A DNA stretch of 17,801 nucleotides from Betaproteobacteria bacterium. Its GTDB lineage: Bacteria > Pseudomonadota > Gammaproteobacteria > Burkholderiales > Rhodocyclaceae. Positions 1-7,647 of this stretch are shown here, piece after piece. The stretch is from contig JADJBM010000021.1 of the NCBI GenBank assembly GCA_016703785.1, positions 1-17,801 on the forward strand. The letters are read 5' to 3'. The number at the start of each line of letters is the position of its first letter. The stretch's first letter is position 1. Position numbers and translations under genes: made by a program. Under the pieces are notes generated by a model. That model ran no database searches, was not told the DNA's origin, and saw only the letters and a program-made list of their open reading frames with translations.

Positions 1-823
1 GCGCGACATCGTCGTCGAGACGGGCGAGGCGATCGGGTACGTCGCCGGCAACCACATCGAGGCCGCCCGCTACACGGTGCACAGCGCCGTCTGCCAGGTG
101 GTGGACGACCCGGCGCGCTTCACGGCGAAGGTGAACGACCAGAGCGTGGTGATCGGCTGGGCCGGCTATGATGCGAAGACCCGGTATCTTCCGCCCGAAC
201 ACCATCTCTGCCACGTCTTCCGCGAGGCGCTCTTTGGTTCATGCCGGACGGGCGCGCTCGCCGGCCAGGGGCCGGACGGCAAGCTCCTCCTGCGCCTGCG
301 CGAGGAGCCCGGCGGATGGTTCCTCGAGCACGTGCTGGTGACGCTGCAGCAGCGGGAGGAGGCAGCCTTCATGGACGTCTGCGAGAGCGTGGCGCGCGCG
401 CTGCGCGAGGCGTACGAACTGGCGCAATCGGCGGACGCCCGCTGGCGCGCGCCGTGGCGGGAGGTCGGGCTGTCGGTCAATCCCAACGGGCCCGCTGGGA
501 ACAGGCCAGCAGCAACGGGCGACAACGGCCCGACCGGGAACAAGCTCGCCGCGGACTTCTACGGCCCGCGCATCCCCTTGGCGGCGGCGCGCTATCCGGA
601 CGAAGCACCTCTCGCACGTTGACCGCATCCCGCCTTCTGCGGCGCGCGCGAGGCGGCTGTGCGGGCGTTGCGGTCGGGGACGGAGGAATACCTGGATCAC
701 CTGGAGTAGCGCCGAACACGCCCGTGCCGCTCGACATCCACTACGAGATGTCCGGGAGGAGAACAACAGCAAGTCGAGTTCTTCGAGCACGCGGCGATGG
801 TTGAACAGTATCCGGCAAGCTGA
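1..823 (+). pseudogene. Methionine adenosyltransferase, C-terminal part, 5' truncated by window and frameshifted
   Basis: The gene enters from the left edge in frame 2. This family makes S-adenosylmethionine from methionine and ATP in the cytoplasm. Family hallmarks visible: GPDGK, the strand VLVTLQQ (STQH-like), SVNPNGP (equivalent of the NPTGRF region) and GDNGPTGNKLAADFYG (equivalent of GDCGLTGRKIIVDTYGG). Frame 2 stops at 620-622. The expected next stretch, PLGGGALSG, is in frame 1, HLSHVDRI is in frame 3, and AREAAVRALRSGTEEYL returns in frame 2. The run APNTPVPLDIHYEMSG then lies in frame 1, and VEFFEHAAMVEQYPAS before a TGA at 821-823 follows another shift. I read this as one C-terminus with at least four small indels. 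The first fits loss of one C in the C run near 575. It looks like a divergent MetK-type enzyme; the subfamily is inferred. Decay and sequencing error are both possible. Confidence 0.62.
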
Positions 824-1594
824 TCAGCGCGAGGCTGGGGCGGGGCGGGGCGCATTTCTGGGACAGGTTGCTGCCGTGGAATGGCATAAGGTTGAGGGTA
901 AGAATAGGGTGAAAAAATGGACTAGACAGGTTGGCGGACAATGGTTTCCGCAACGCCGGGAAGCTGAAGCCAGTGAGTGGTCGTGGCAGTCTAGGTCACG
1001 CCACGCTATCCATCCTCGCCGCCCACGCCTCCCTGCTGCCTAAATCACGCAATTTATTTTGCTTCGGGAAGCTCGAGGGATGTCGTCATGATCCAGAACT
1101 ACTCCCTTGCCGCATTTCAAATTGCCATAATACTCAGCGGCGCCATCCGGGTTAGTCCTAGAAAGAAAAATAAGGATCAAGATAGTCTCATAACACATGA
1201 AAAACTGAGAACATTGCCCAGCTCAATGCTCAAAATTTTCACAGTCGAAGACAAACAGGTTATTGCTCTTAACCTCACATTTCTGATCTCTTTCGTGTAA
1301 ATAATGCGATTTTCTTCACTTCTTTTAACAAAATAGCCGATATAAAGAAGGAAATCTTGAAATGGGCTTTCCTTTATCTATGGAGAGAATGGCTGTTGAA
1401 GGAAGCTTTTTCGTTTGCATTTAGTAGGCTACGCCCTGGAGACTGCCCCCTGCAACAATGGGCCATCCGCGACAAACCGAGGCCTGATGACCGAACTGCC
1501 TGACCAAACATGCCCACGCCAGCAAACTCCGGGCACGAGCCGCGCGATACACAAGCTGGCCGAGCCGGTCAAGGCGAGAGAGGCGGTTCGCTGA
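824..1594. other. Intergenic stretch without a convincing gene
   Basis: No reading frame here has family signatures. The part from about 1050 to 1420 is clearly richer in A+T than its flanks. An ORF at 1088-1300 would encode 70 aa that begins MIQNYSLAAFQIAIILSG, is followed by a basic stretch, and has no clear Shine-Dalgarno sequence or recognisable fold. I do not call it a gene. AAGGAAA and TTTCCTT near 1348-1375 could pair, but with a long loop and no T run they do not make a credible terminator. The last 170 bases before the HAD gene are G+C-rich, and I see nothing specific in them. Confidence 0.5.
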
Positions 1595-2068
1595 ATGACC
1601 TTGCCTGACGTGTCCGGGGGCCGGCACCGGCCGGTCCTCTTCCTCGATTTCGACGGCGTATTGCACCCGTCCCTGTGCCTGGAGGCGGAGCATTTCTGCC
1701 GGCGGCCGCTGTTCGAGGAAGTGATGCGGCGGTTTCCGGCGGTGCGCATCGTCATTTCCTCCAGCTGGCGCCACCACTTCGCCATCGAGCGGCTGCGCCC
1801 GAGCTTTTCCGGGGACATCGCGGAGCGGATCGACGACACTACTTCCCTCTGGGTGCCGGGCGGGCCGGCGAATCGTTTCGAGGAGATCATGGCTTTCGTC
1901 TGCTCCCGAGGCCTGGACGAGGCAGGCTGGCTGGCGCTCGACGACTCGGCCTTCGAGTTTCCCCGGAGCTGCGCCAACCTGGTGTTGTGCGACGGCCGCT
2001 TCGGGCTGACCGAGGACGTGGCGATGCGGCTTGCAGGGCGGCTGGCCCTGATGAGCGGGGAACCGTAG
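1595..2068 (+). CDS. HAD-fold protein of the HAD_SAK_2 (Swiss-army-knife RNA repair) type
   Basis: This is a 157-aa single-domain protein. VLFLDFDGVLHP (about residues 14-25) carries HAD motif I with the nucleophile and general-acid aspartates D18 and D20. ISSSWR (54-59) is motif II, and WLALDDSAF (112-120) supplies the acidic motif IV pair D116/D117. No cap domain is visible, and the length fits the compact HAD_SAK_2 group. That domain name comes from fusions with RNA-repair enzymes, but stand-alone copies like this one are common and their substrate is unknown, so phosphatase activity is only inferred. The ATG at 1595 has a purine-rich GAGAGAGGCGG stretch somewhat far upstream. The gene is co-directional with the protease that starts 81 bp after its stop. 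There is no sign of damage. Confidence 0.8.
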   Translation: MTLPDVSGGRHRPVLFLDFDGVLHPSLCLEAEHFCRRPLFEEVMRRFPAVRIVISSSWRHHFAIERLRPSFSGDIAERIDDTTSLWVPGGPANRFEEIMAFVCSRGLDEAGWLALDDSAFEFPRSCANLVLCDGRFGLTEDVAMRLAGRLALMSGEP

Positions 2069-2149
2069 GCGGCAGCGCTCCGGCCAGGCCTCATCCGGCA
2101 AGCCCTCACGCTGCTGGATCAACTTTCATCAACTGCCCATGTGACCACC

Positions 2150-3454
2150 ATGAAAAGAATCCTTGGATTGCTGGCCATCGCGACGGTGGCGCTGGCTCCG
2201 GCCGCAGCCCTGGCCCAGGACGACAGCGAGCGCATCTTCCGCAAGGCCCAGGCCTACACGGTGCGCGTCAAGACCTCGGTGCCGGTGCCGTTCGCGGGCG
2301 ACAAGCGCGGCACCCTCATCGGGGCCGGCTTCGTCGTCGATGCAGGGCGCGGCTGGATCATGACCAACGCCCACGTGGTTTCCCGCTCGCCGGCCCGGGT
2401 GCAGGTCGCCTTCCATGGCCAGGAGTTCGGCCCGGCGCGCAAGGTCTACGTCGATCCCTTCCTCGACCTTGCCGTCATCGAGGCGCGGCCGGAAGACGGC
2501 CGCAGGCTGGCCGCGGCCGAGCTCGAATGCCAGGACCAGCCCGCCATGGGCCATCCGGTCGGCGCCTACGGCCATCCCTGGCGCTTCTACTACACCGGCA
2601 CGCGCGGGATCGTCTCCGGCGTGACGAGCAAGTACCGCACCGAGTACCTGCAGACCGACGCGCCGATCGACCGCGGCAACTCGGGCGGGCCGCTGATCAG
2701 CCTGTCGAGCGGGAAGATCGTCGGCATCAACACCGCTGCAATGAAGGAGCCCAAGTCGAAGAACACCAACTTCGCGGTGTCCATGAAATACGCCTGCCGC
2801 GTGCTGGAACTCCTGCAGGCGGGCCGCGATCCCTCGCCGCCGCAGCTTCCCCTGGTCTTCTTCCGTAACCTCGACGGCGAGCGCACCGTGAAGGTGGCGC
2901 GCAGCCTGCTGCCGGACAATGAGATCGCCCTGCGGACGGGACAGATGATCAAGACCGTGGAGGGCATGCCGGGGCGGGTATCCAACCCGACGCAGCTCAT
3001 CCATGCCCTGCGCGGGCGGCTGGAGGCGGTCACCCTGACGGTGGAGGAGAACGGCGCCGAGCGACGCATCAGCGGGCGCCTCTCGCCCACGGCCAGCACA
3101 CTGAGCCGGAATGGCGTTTTCGTCTCGGGCGTCCTGTTCGCCTTGCGAGACACCTTCCGCGAAGTGGCCGACATCGCCTTTCCCGAGATCGAGGTGCACT
3201 ATGTCGAGGACGGCTCGGCCGGCCAGGCGATCGAGATCGAGGCCATGGATTTCCTGGAGCAGGTCGACGGCAGAGCTGTGAAAAGCCTTCAGGAGCTCTC
3301 GGATCTCCTGGCCGCCGCCGTGCGGGAGCAGCGCCCCGCGCTGCTCACCTTGCGCAGGCTGGACATTGCGGAGGAGATCGGCATGTCCAGCATCGAGAGA
3401 ACCCTGCAGGTCGAGGGCCTGCGCTGGATCGGGGAAAGTCAGAATCGACCTTGA
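2150..3454 (+). CDS. Secreted HtrA/DegP-like trypsin-type serine protease
   Basis: This is a 434-aa periplasmic endopeptidase. I chose the ATG at 2150 because it gives a classic signal peptide (MKRILGLLAIATVALAP, probable cleavage after ALA near residue 22). A GTG three codons upstream at 2141 is in frame. Neither start has a strong ribosome binding site. The trypsin-like domain has a full catalytic triad: His75 in TNAHVV, Asp106 in DPFLDLAVI and Ser178 in RGNSGGPL. The oxyanion region and the GKIVGINTAA strand are typical of HtrA. The C-terminal 200 residues fit two divergent PDZ-like segments (about 235-310 and 320-425), one with LRTGQMIKTVEGMPG and one with FLEQVDGRAVKSLQEL, which is the DegP/DegQ layout. 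Substrates are unknown. The reading frame is intact. Confidence 0.85.
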   Translation: MKRILGLLAIATVALAPAAALAQDDSERIFRKAQAYTVRVKTSVPVPFAGDKRGTLIGAGFVVDAGRGWIMTNAHVVSRSPARVQVAFHGQEFGPARKVYVDPFLDLAVIEARPEDGRRLAAAELECQDQPAMGHPVGAYGHPWRFYYTGTRGIVSGVTSKYRTEYLQTDAPIDRGNSGGPLISLSSGKIVGINTAAMKEPKSKNTNFAVSMKYACRVLELLQAGRDPSPPQLPLVFFRNLDGERTVKVARSLLPDNEIALRTGQMIKTVEGMPGRVSNPTQLIHALRGRLEAVTLTVEENGAERRISGRLSPTASTLSRNGVFVSGVLFALRDTFREVADIAFPEIEVHYVEDGSAGQAIEIEAMDFLEQVDGRAVKSLQELSDLLAAAVREQRPALLTLRRLDIAEEIGMSSIERTLQVEGLRWIGESQNRP

Positions 3455-3979
3455 GGTTCGGCAGACCGCATGCCGGCGGCTCCCATCGGCTATCGAGAAT
3501 CAGGCCAAGGTGAATCAGTACCCTCCGATTAGGCCGTTTGGAGACAGGCGAAGTGTTTTTCTGTAGAGATTCCTTTTTTTTGCCGAGGAGTTTAAGACAG
3601 TGGTCGCGGGCCGGAACTCGGCCTATGCTGCCGGTGAGGCTTGCTGGCGCGAAAGCCCGGTATGGAACGGTCACCGGCCGTAGATACGTAAATCATCTCA
3701 ACCGGATGCTTTCATTTTCTGCGACGTCGTACTATTGATCATGAACTGCCGTCCAATAATTTATCCTGCAATCTAGTCAGTTGGGTTTGTTTTACGTATC
3801 CGTACAGCAAGAAGCCTTGCGTATCTACGTATATAACAAGTGCCTACTGCTGCCTAGGCATCAATAAATACGGACCATTCATTTCAGTGACAGGGTTCGA
3901 TCGCGACGAAGGAAGCCCGACTCTATGTCTGTGCGATGAGACTCCATATCCAAGCTTGGTAATTTGATAGGGAGGCAAA
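3455..3979. other. Intergenic stretch, transition to low G+C sequence
   Basis: There are 525 bases without a supported gene. A run of eight or nine T lies near 3571-3580 but has no good stem before it, so I do not call a terminator for the protease gene. From about 3700 the composition becomes A+T-rich. The core TACGTA recurs in three short contexts (near 3685, 3793 and 3828) without forming a clear repeat. The strong ribosome binding site of the next gene (GGGAGG) lies at the right-hand end. Confidence 0.5.
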
Positions 3980-5227
3980 ATGCGGTGCGTTGCCAACTAC
4001 GAAGTCAAGGCGGAAGTTTCGGTTTTCGAAGACGACAGATGGATGGCAATTAAGCATCCAAATGGATTGTTTCGCGCACGCATACGCAACATAGTACGCA
4101 AAGATTTCTCTTCTCCTTTTTGCTTTCCCCTGCATCTTTATTTTGACGTTCCTAGCCTCGATGAGGCAGCAGACATTGCTGAAGAGAAAGGTTGGCAGAT
4201 TGTTTGAACATTCTTGCGTTTGTAACTGGTTCGCGCCTTCATGAGGCATCGAATCCGACAAATCGTGGATTGCGCCTCTGGCGGCAGATGCGCTCTTGTC
4301 TATTGCGGGCGGATTCTGTTTGGCCATGAAGATCCAACGCCGCTTCTCGATGATCGCATCGCGAATTCGATAGAACGCTTGCTAACTTTTGATGCGCCAC
4401 CCGCAATACGGAGAGCAATGCGATGGTATCGCCTTGGTATTAACTCCTCAATTCCTGACGACCAGTTTCAATGTTTCTGGTTTGCTCTTGAGATCATTGC
4501 AACCTCACAGAAATCGTCGGAAAAGGTGCCGGATCTATCCCTCACTGTAGATCACCGTTTGTACTGTGAGAGTTGCAAGAAACATCCGGGCCCATAGGCC
4601 GCACGACAAGCAAGCTATTCGGGCGTTAATCAAGGTGATAGACAAAGACTGTGATGACAAGTCTTGGATATCCTGGAAAAGACCAGGAACTCACTTAGCA
4701 TGGGACAATAGAGAGATCGAGAAGGGGCTTTAGAGCCACACGATGAGATCGTTGATGTCTTGGGGCGAATCGTGTTTATGGCGTTAATCAATCAATTCCC
4801 TCGTGAAATATTTCAAGAGAAAGTCATCATCGGAAATCCATCGACATACGTTCATCGCGCCTTAGCAGGAGTTGCGCACGTTCAAACTGTTGTTCCTGAG
4901 GGCTCCGATGGCGAGTTGGACCTGAACTTCACAGGTACCCAAATCAAAATGGTCGCGGAGGGCCCACCTCAAAGCGCAAGACCTTTTTTAATTAGTATGA
5001 CGCTAGATCAGTACAAGCAACTCGGGCGTCTCAGCTATGAAAAGGGCGATCATCAGGAAATGTGCCGGAGGATATATCAGGAAGCAGAAGTACGCGGCGA
5101 ACAGGTTGTGACAGTTGTACTATCGACGGATATGAAACGAATACTCGACGCAGTAAATCACGGCGATACCGGGAATTGGCAAGATCTTATTCGTGAAATC
5201 GTCGACAACGATAATCCACAAGCTTAG
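3980..5227 (+). pseudogene. MauJ-like protein gene, split by multiple frameshifts
   Basis: Three separate ORFs (3980-4207, 4241-4597, 4760-5227) read as one gene once shifts are allowed. It starts at an ATG 7 bases after a strong GGGAGG. The first piece ends EEKGWQIV, but the next frame from about 4188 reads RLADCLNILAFVTG, a natural continuation. The middle piece carries AMRWYRLGI, DDQFQCFWFALEIIA and LYCESCKKHP, followed in another frame by HRPHDKQAIRALI. The last piece joins through EPHDEIVDVLGRIVFMALINQF to QTVVPEGSDGELDL and GPPQSARPFLI. The FWFALEIIA, Cys-rich and P..KQAI order matches my recollection of proteins annotated as methylamine utilisation protein MauJ. No other mau gene is nearby, so a methylamine role is unsupported. 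At least five breaks are needed. Base composition is lower in G+C than the flanks. Confidence 0.6.
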
Positions 5228-5499
5228 GTGTATGGAGGTCGTTGAACTTCCGCTTCTGGCAGGAAGCTGAAATCCCACCGCGAGATCGCAAAGTCGGCTT
5301 CGGCCGATTATGCAAAGCTTTCCATAAGGCCGAGATCCCGCCCGTTTGTACTGCACCATGCTCGGCCAACGCGGACCGGACAACAAGTGCATGTAGCGCA
5401 CTATTCGATCCGACTTGAAGACCAATGATGATAGGATATTGTCGCAAGCAATATGACCGCTGCGGCGTTGCGTAAATTGTCAATTAGCGGGAGGGGAAT
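5228..5499. other. Intergenic stretch
   Basis: There are 272 bases between two broken genes. No supported ORF, repeat or terminator is visible. It ends in GGGAGGGG, a very strong ribosome binding site for the ATG at 5500. Confidence 0.4.
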
Positions 5500-6324
5500 A
5501 TGGGTGATCGTTTCTTAGATAATCAGATCCATCGATTTGCTTTTCCCCTACTTGGCATTGCATTGCTTATCTCGACAACAAGGCCCTACGCTCAGTCTGT
5601 TTCTGCGGAAATCGTCAAACTGACCACGCGTCCTGAAGTAACGCAACAGTATTTGATAATAAAGGAAGGTTCGCCAAAGGCCATTGCCTTACTGTTCACA
5701 GGAGGAGAAGCTCCACTAAAATTCACAGGCACGCATCCCAATATCACGTGGTCTCCCTACGGCAGCAGCTATGTAGTGCGTGCCCGGATGCATTTCCGTG
5801 ATCCTGATATTGCGGTTGTTCTCATCGACTCGGCCTCGGATATGTGGGAACGTGCGCAAGACCACCATTTCCGCCAGAGCGCTACCCATCTGAATGATGT
5901 CAGGCAGGTAGTCGCTGACATTAAGACCAGATTCCCGGGAGCGAAGATCTATCTCATCGGAACCAGCATGGGAACAGTGTCAGCGGCACACAGCGGCAAG
6001 GCGCTTGGAAAAGAGATTGACGGAGTTGTTTTGACCTCATCAATCTTCGAAGGGAATCGTACGCTAGGATCTTTCGATTTCTCCGAGTATCCCGTCCCGT
6101 TGTTGTTCGTTCACCATGTAGATGACCCGTGTGGTGGACTCATACTGGCCCGTCAAGAAACTGGTCGATAAATATCCTGTCATTGAAGTACGTGGCGGAG
6201 AAACTGTTCGTGACAACGGTTGCGGACCGATGAGGCCGCATGGTTTTCTTGGTCTCGAGAAGGAAGTTGCCCAGAGATCAAGAACTGGATTCACGGCAGG
6301 CCATACAAGAAGCAAATACCATAG
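5500..6324 (+). pseudogene. Secreted alpha/beta hydrolase, two compensating frameshifts
   Basis: The start ATG at 5500 follows GGGAGGGG by 5 bases. A hydrophobic N-terminal segment (FAFPLLGIALLISTT, residues 13-27) looks like a signal peptide ending near YAQ. The nucleophile elbow is GTSMGT with Ser156. LFVHHVDDPC looks like the acidic-residue turn, and PHGFLGLE could supply the histidine. The frame breaks after DDPC near 6131-6136, where one extra G in TGTGGTGG fits, and continues as VDSYWPVKKLVDKYPVIEVRGGE. It breaks again near 6273, where one missing G fits, and finishes as EIKNWIHGRPYKKQIP before a TAG at 6322-6324 in the original frame. The same architecture appears in the gene at 12872, so the two are paralogues. 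The substrate is unknown. True decay and base-calling error are both possible. Confidence 0.7.
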
Positions 6325-6507
6325 CATCGGATAACTTGTTCCCGGCATGGCTGATCTGAACTGGCCGCTTGTTATGCAGCGACTTCCGCTGGTAGCCACG
6401 TCAGCTTAGATCGATTTGCCGCCATTAATACTGATCTTGGTGGCTTACACTCGGATCCAAATATCCCTGAATCGGTGCGGAGCCGGCGCAAGCCTAGGAG
6501 ACGCGGC

Positions 6508-6732
6508 TCAATCTTCACCCGCTGCATAGCCGGCGGCATCGGGGGAGTATGAAGGCCCGACCTTTGCCGAGACAACGGAAACCCGGCCGGACCTTGGCTC
6601 AAGCATCGACCGCAGGCGGTTGTATTCGTCTGCGGGAACCGGGAAGGTCGTCAAGATGAGTTTTACCAGTTCTTGCTCGATCTCGTCCCGCCCGCCTTGG
6701 ACGAGTCTCAGGTTCGGCTCTCCGGGCTTCAT
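6508..6732 (-). CDS. Small hypothetical protein downstream of the XRE regulator
   Basis: A 74-aa ORF starts MKPGEPNLRLVQGG at an ATG whose codon occupies 6730-6732. A TTG ten codons upstream, at 6762, is in frame. I do not recognise a family. The middle, DEIEQELVKLILTTFPVPADEYNRL (about residues 16-40), looks amphipathic and helical, and the C-terminus is Ala/Gly/Ser-rich. No strong ribosome binding site is visible. It lies directly downstream of the XRE gene on the same strand, with a 21-bp palindrome in the gap, so the two may form a self-regulated pair. That is inference from arrangement only. It could also be a chance ORF. Confidence 0.4.
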   Translation of the reverse strand: MKPGEPNLRLVQGGRDEIEQELVKLILTTFPVPADEYNRLRSMLEPRSGRVSVVSAKVGPSYSPDAAGYAAGED

Positions 6733-6774
6733 GGGTCGATGTTCTCGCAACTTGCCTGGCAAATGCCATCGTCA

Positions 6775-6795
6775 AATATACTTGGCAAGTATATT
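6775..6795. promoter_or_regulatory. Perfect 21-bp palindrome, candidate operator
   Basis: The arms AATATACTTG and CAAGTATATT are exact reverse complements around a single central G. The site lies between the stop of the XRE gene (6832) and the start of the following minus-strand ORF (6732). Ten-base arms with one central base suit binding by a dimeric regulator. There is no T run, so it is not a typical terminator. Binding by the adjacent XRE protein is inferred. Confidence 0.5.
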
Positions 6796-6831
6796 CCGGT
6801 TGAAATGCCCAGGCGACCCCGATCCGCCCTC

Positions 6832-7071
6832 TCAGCCCTTCTCGTTCTGCCGCAGTTTTTTCAGGATGTCCATGGCCTGCTTCTCGGGCGCATAAGCCAG
6901 GTTGAGAAGAAGCCGGACGGGTTTGGGGAGATTCCGGCCCGATTCATAACGGGAACCGCCGGACTGCGTGACGGAAATCCTGCTCCAGAATTCGGACTGG
7001 TTCATGCCCAGCTTCGATCGAAGCAGTTTGGCTTCCTTGCCGGACTCAATGAAGTATCTTGGTTTGCTCAT
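6832..7071 (-). CDS. XRE-family helix-turn-helix transcriptional regulator
   Basis: This 79-aa protein is essentially a single DNA-binding domain. The segment LLRSKLGMNQSEFWSRI (about 16-32) gives helices 1-2, and VTQSGGSRYESGRNLPKP (34-51) gives the recognition helix and following loop in the XRE/Cro pattern. LLLNLAYAPEKQAMDILKKL closes the fold. There is no second domain, so it is probably a small repressor or activator acting as a dimer. The ATG codon at 7069-7071 lacks a clear ribosome binding site. A candidate promoter lies at 7125-7152. No toxin-like partner is adjacent, so I do not call a toxin-antitoxin pair. The frame is intact although it sits in the low-G+C segment. Confidence 0.75.
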   Translation of the reverse strand: MSKPRYFIESGKEAKLLRSKLGMNQSEFWSRISVTQSGGSRYESGRNLPKPVRLLLNLAYAPEKQAMDILKKLRQNEKG

Positions 7072-7124
7072 CGGGGCTATCGATTCGCTGCTCGTTGCGT
7101 TATCGGAAAACTATTCGCCTCATG

Positions 7125-7152
7125 GTTATACGCCGAAATATACATGACTCAA
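7125..7152 (-). promoter_or_regulatory. Candidate sigma-70 promoter of the XRE gene
   Basis: On the minus strand TTGAGT (7152-7147) and TATAAC (7130-7125) are separated by 16 bp. This would start transcription near 7118 and give a leader of about 47 bases before the XRE start codon. Single promoter matches in A+T-rich DNA are weak evidence. Confidence 0.3.
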
Positions 7153-7369
7153 CCATCAGCAGAATACCCTTCCTTAATTTCGACCCGGCAACGTCGCTCG
7201 ACCTCTTCAGCAAGAGCGGAATTCTCGAACGACAATAAGTGCAGCGCCATGGTGAACGGATGATGCGGCGGGCAATCGGTCGAAGTACTTCCAATATTTC
7301 TACAATAGCTGGCAGAATCTTGAGCAACGCCAGTCCAATGGGTAGCTAGACAGGTAGCCAGGAGGAAAC

Positions 7370-7438
7370 ATGAAGACGAAGCGCCGCTCCAGTACTGGTT
7401 TCCCGCCATTCTTCAACATTACCTTCTGCAACCTGTAG
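7370..7438 (+). CDS. Possible short upstream ORF before yacG
   Basis: An ATG follows AGGAGGAA at ideal spacing and opens 22 codons (MKTKRRSSTGFPPFFNITFC, continuing to a TAG at 7436-7438). The yacG GTG starts 19 bases later. The ribosome binding site is one of the strongest in the window, while yacG itself has none visible, so translational coupling is conceivable. The peptide is not recognisable. It could equally be the start of a gene destroyed by rearrangement. Confidence 0.25.
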   Translation: MKTKRRSSTGFPPFFNITFCNL

Positions 7439-7457
7439 GTTTTGTTTCGACGGACTC

Positions 7458-7646
7458 GTGACGAAGACACCTGCTCCGCGCATTGTCATCTGTCGCTGCT
7501 GCGGCAAGCCGGTGCCGTGGATTCCCGAAAGCACCTTCCGCCCCTTCTGTTCCGAGCGCTGCCGCAACATCGACCTGGGCGCCTGGGCGGCGGAGGAGTA
7601 TCGCGTGCCCGAGCAGAGCAAGCCGCTCCCGGACGAGCAACAGTAA
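7458..7646 (+). CDS. yacG: DNA gyrase inhibitor YacG, zinc-binding
   Basis: This is a 62-aa cytoplasmic protein. YacG proteins bind GyrB and inhibit gyrase, as shown for the E. coli homologue. The treble-clef zinc site is complete: Cys12 and Cys15 in ICRCCGKPV, Cys31 and Cys35 in RPFCSERC, followed by the family signature NIDLGAWAAEEYRVP. The start is a GTG. The length is normal for the family. In many betaproteobacteria yacG follows coaE and zapD. Here those partners are missing, and upstream lies low-G+C sequence with a divergent XRE gene. Its stop is one base from the stop of the convergent Nudix gene, which is a common arrangement and leaves no room for an intergenic terminator. Confidence 0.93.
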   Translation: MTKTPAPRIVICRCCGKPVPWIPESTFRPFCSERCRNIDLGAWAAEEYRVPEQSKPLPDEQQ

Positions 7647-7647
7647 C

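Larger units (their letters stand above)
7072..7457. other. Intergenic region between the divergent XRE gene and yacG
   Basis: There are 386 bases. The XRE side has a promoter candidate. Near yacG there is an AGGAGG followed by a 22-codon ORF (7370-7438). On the minus strand a 33-aa frame at 7149-7250 (MALHLLSFENSALAEEVERR, continuing to a TGA) looks protein-like but is short and lacks a ribosome binding site, so it may be a gene remnant. Nothing else is supported. Confidence 0.4.

Noticed and set aside
1088..1300. 70-aa ORF in the A+T-rich part of the first intergenic region
   Set aside because: It has no clear ribosome binding site, no family signature, and sits in non-coding-looking sequence.
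1421..2122. Long minus-strand frames opposite the HAD gene
   Set aside because: They are shadows. HAD motifs I, II and IV are intact on the plus strand.
6508..7071. XRE gene plus small ORF as a toxin-antitoxin system
   Set aside because: The small protein has no toxin-like motif and the gene order gives no further support.
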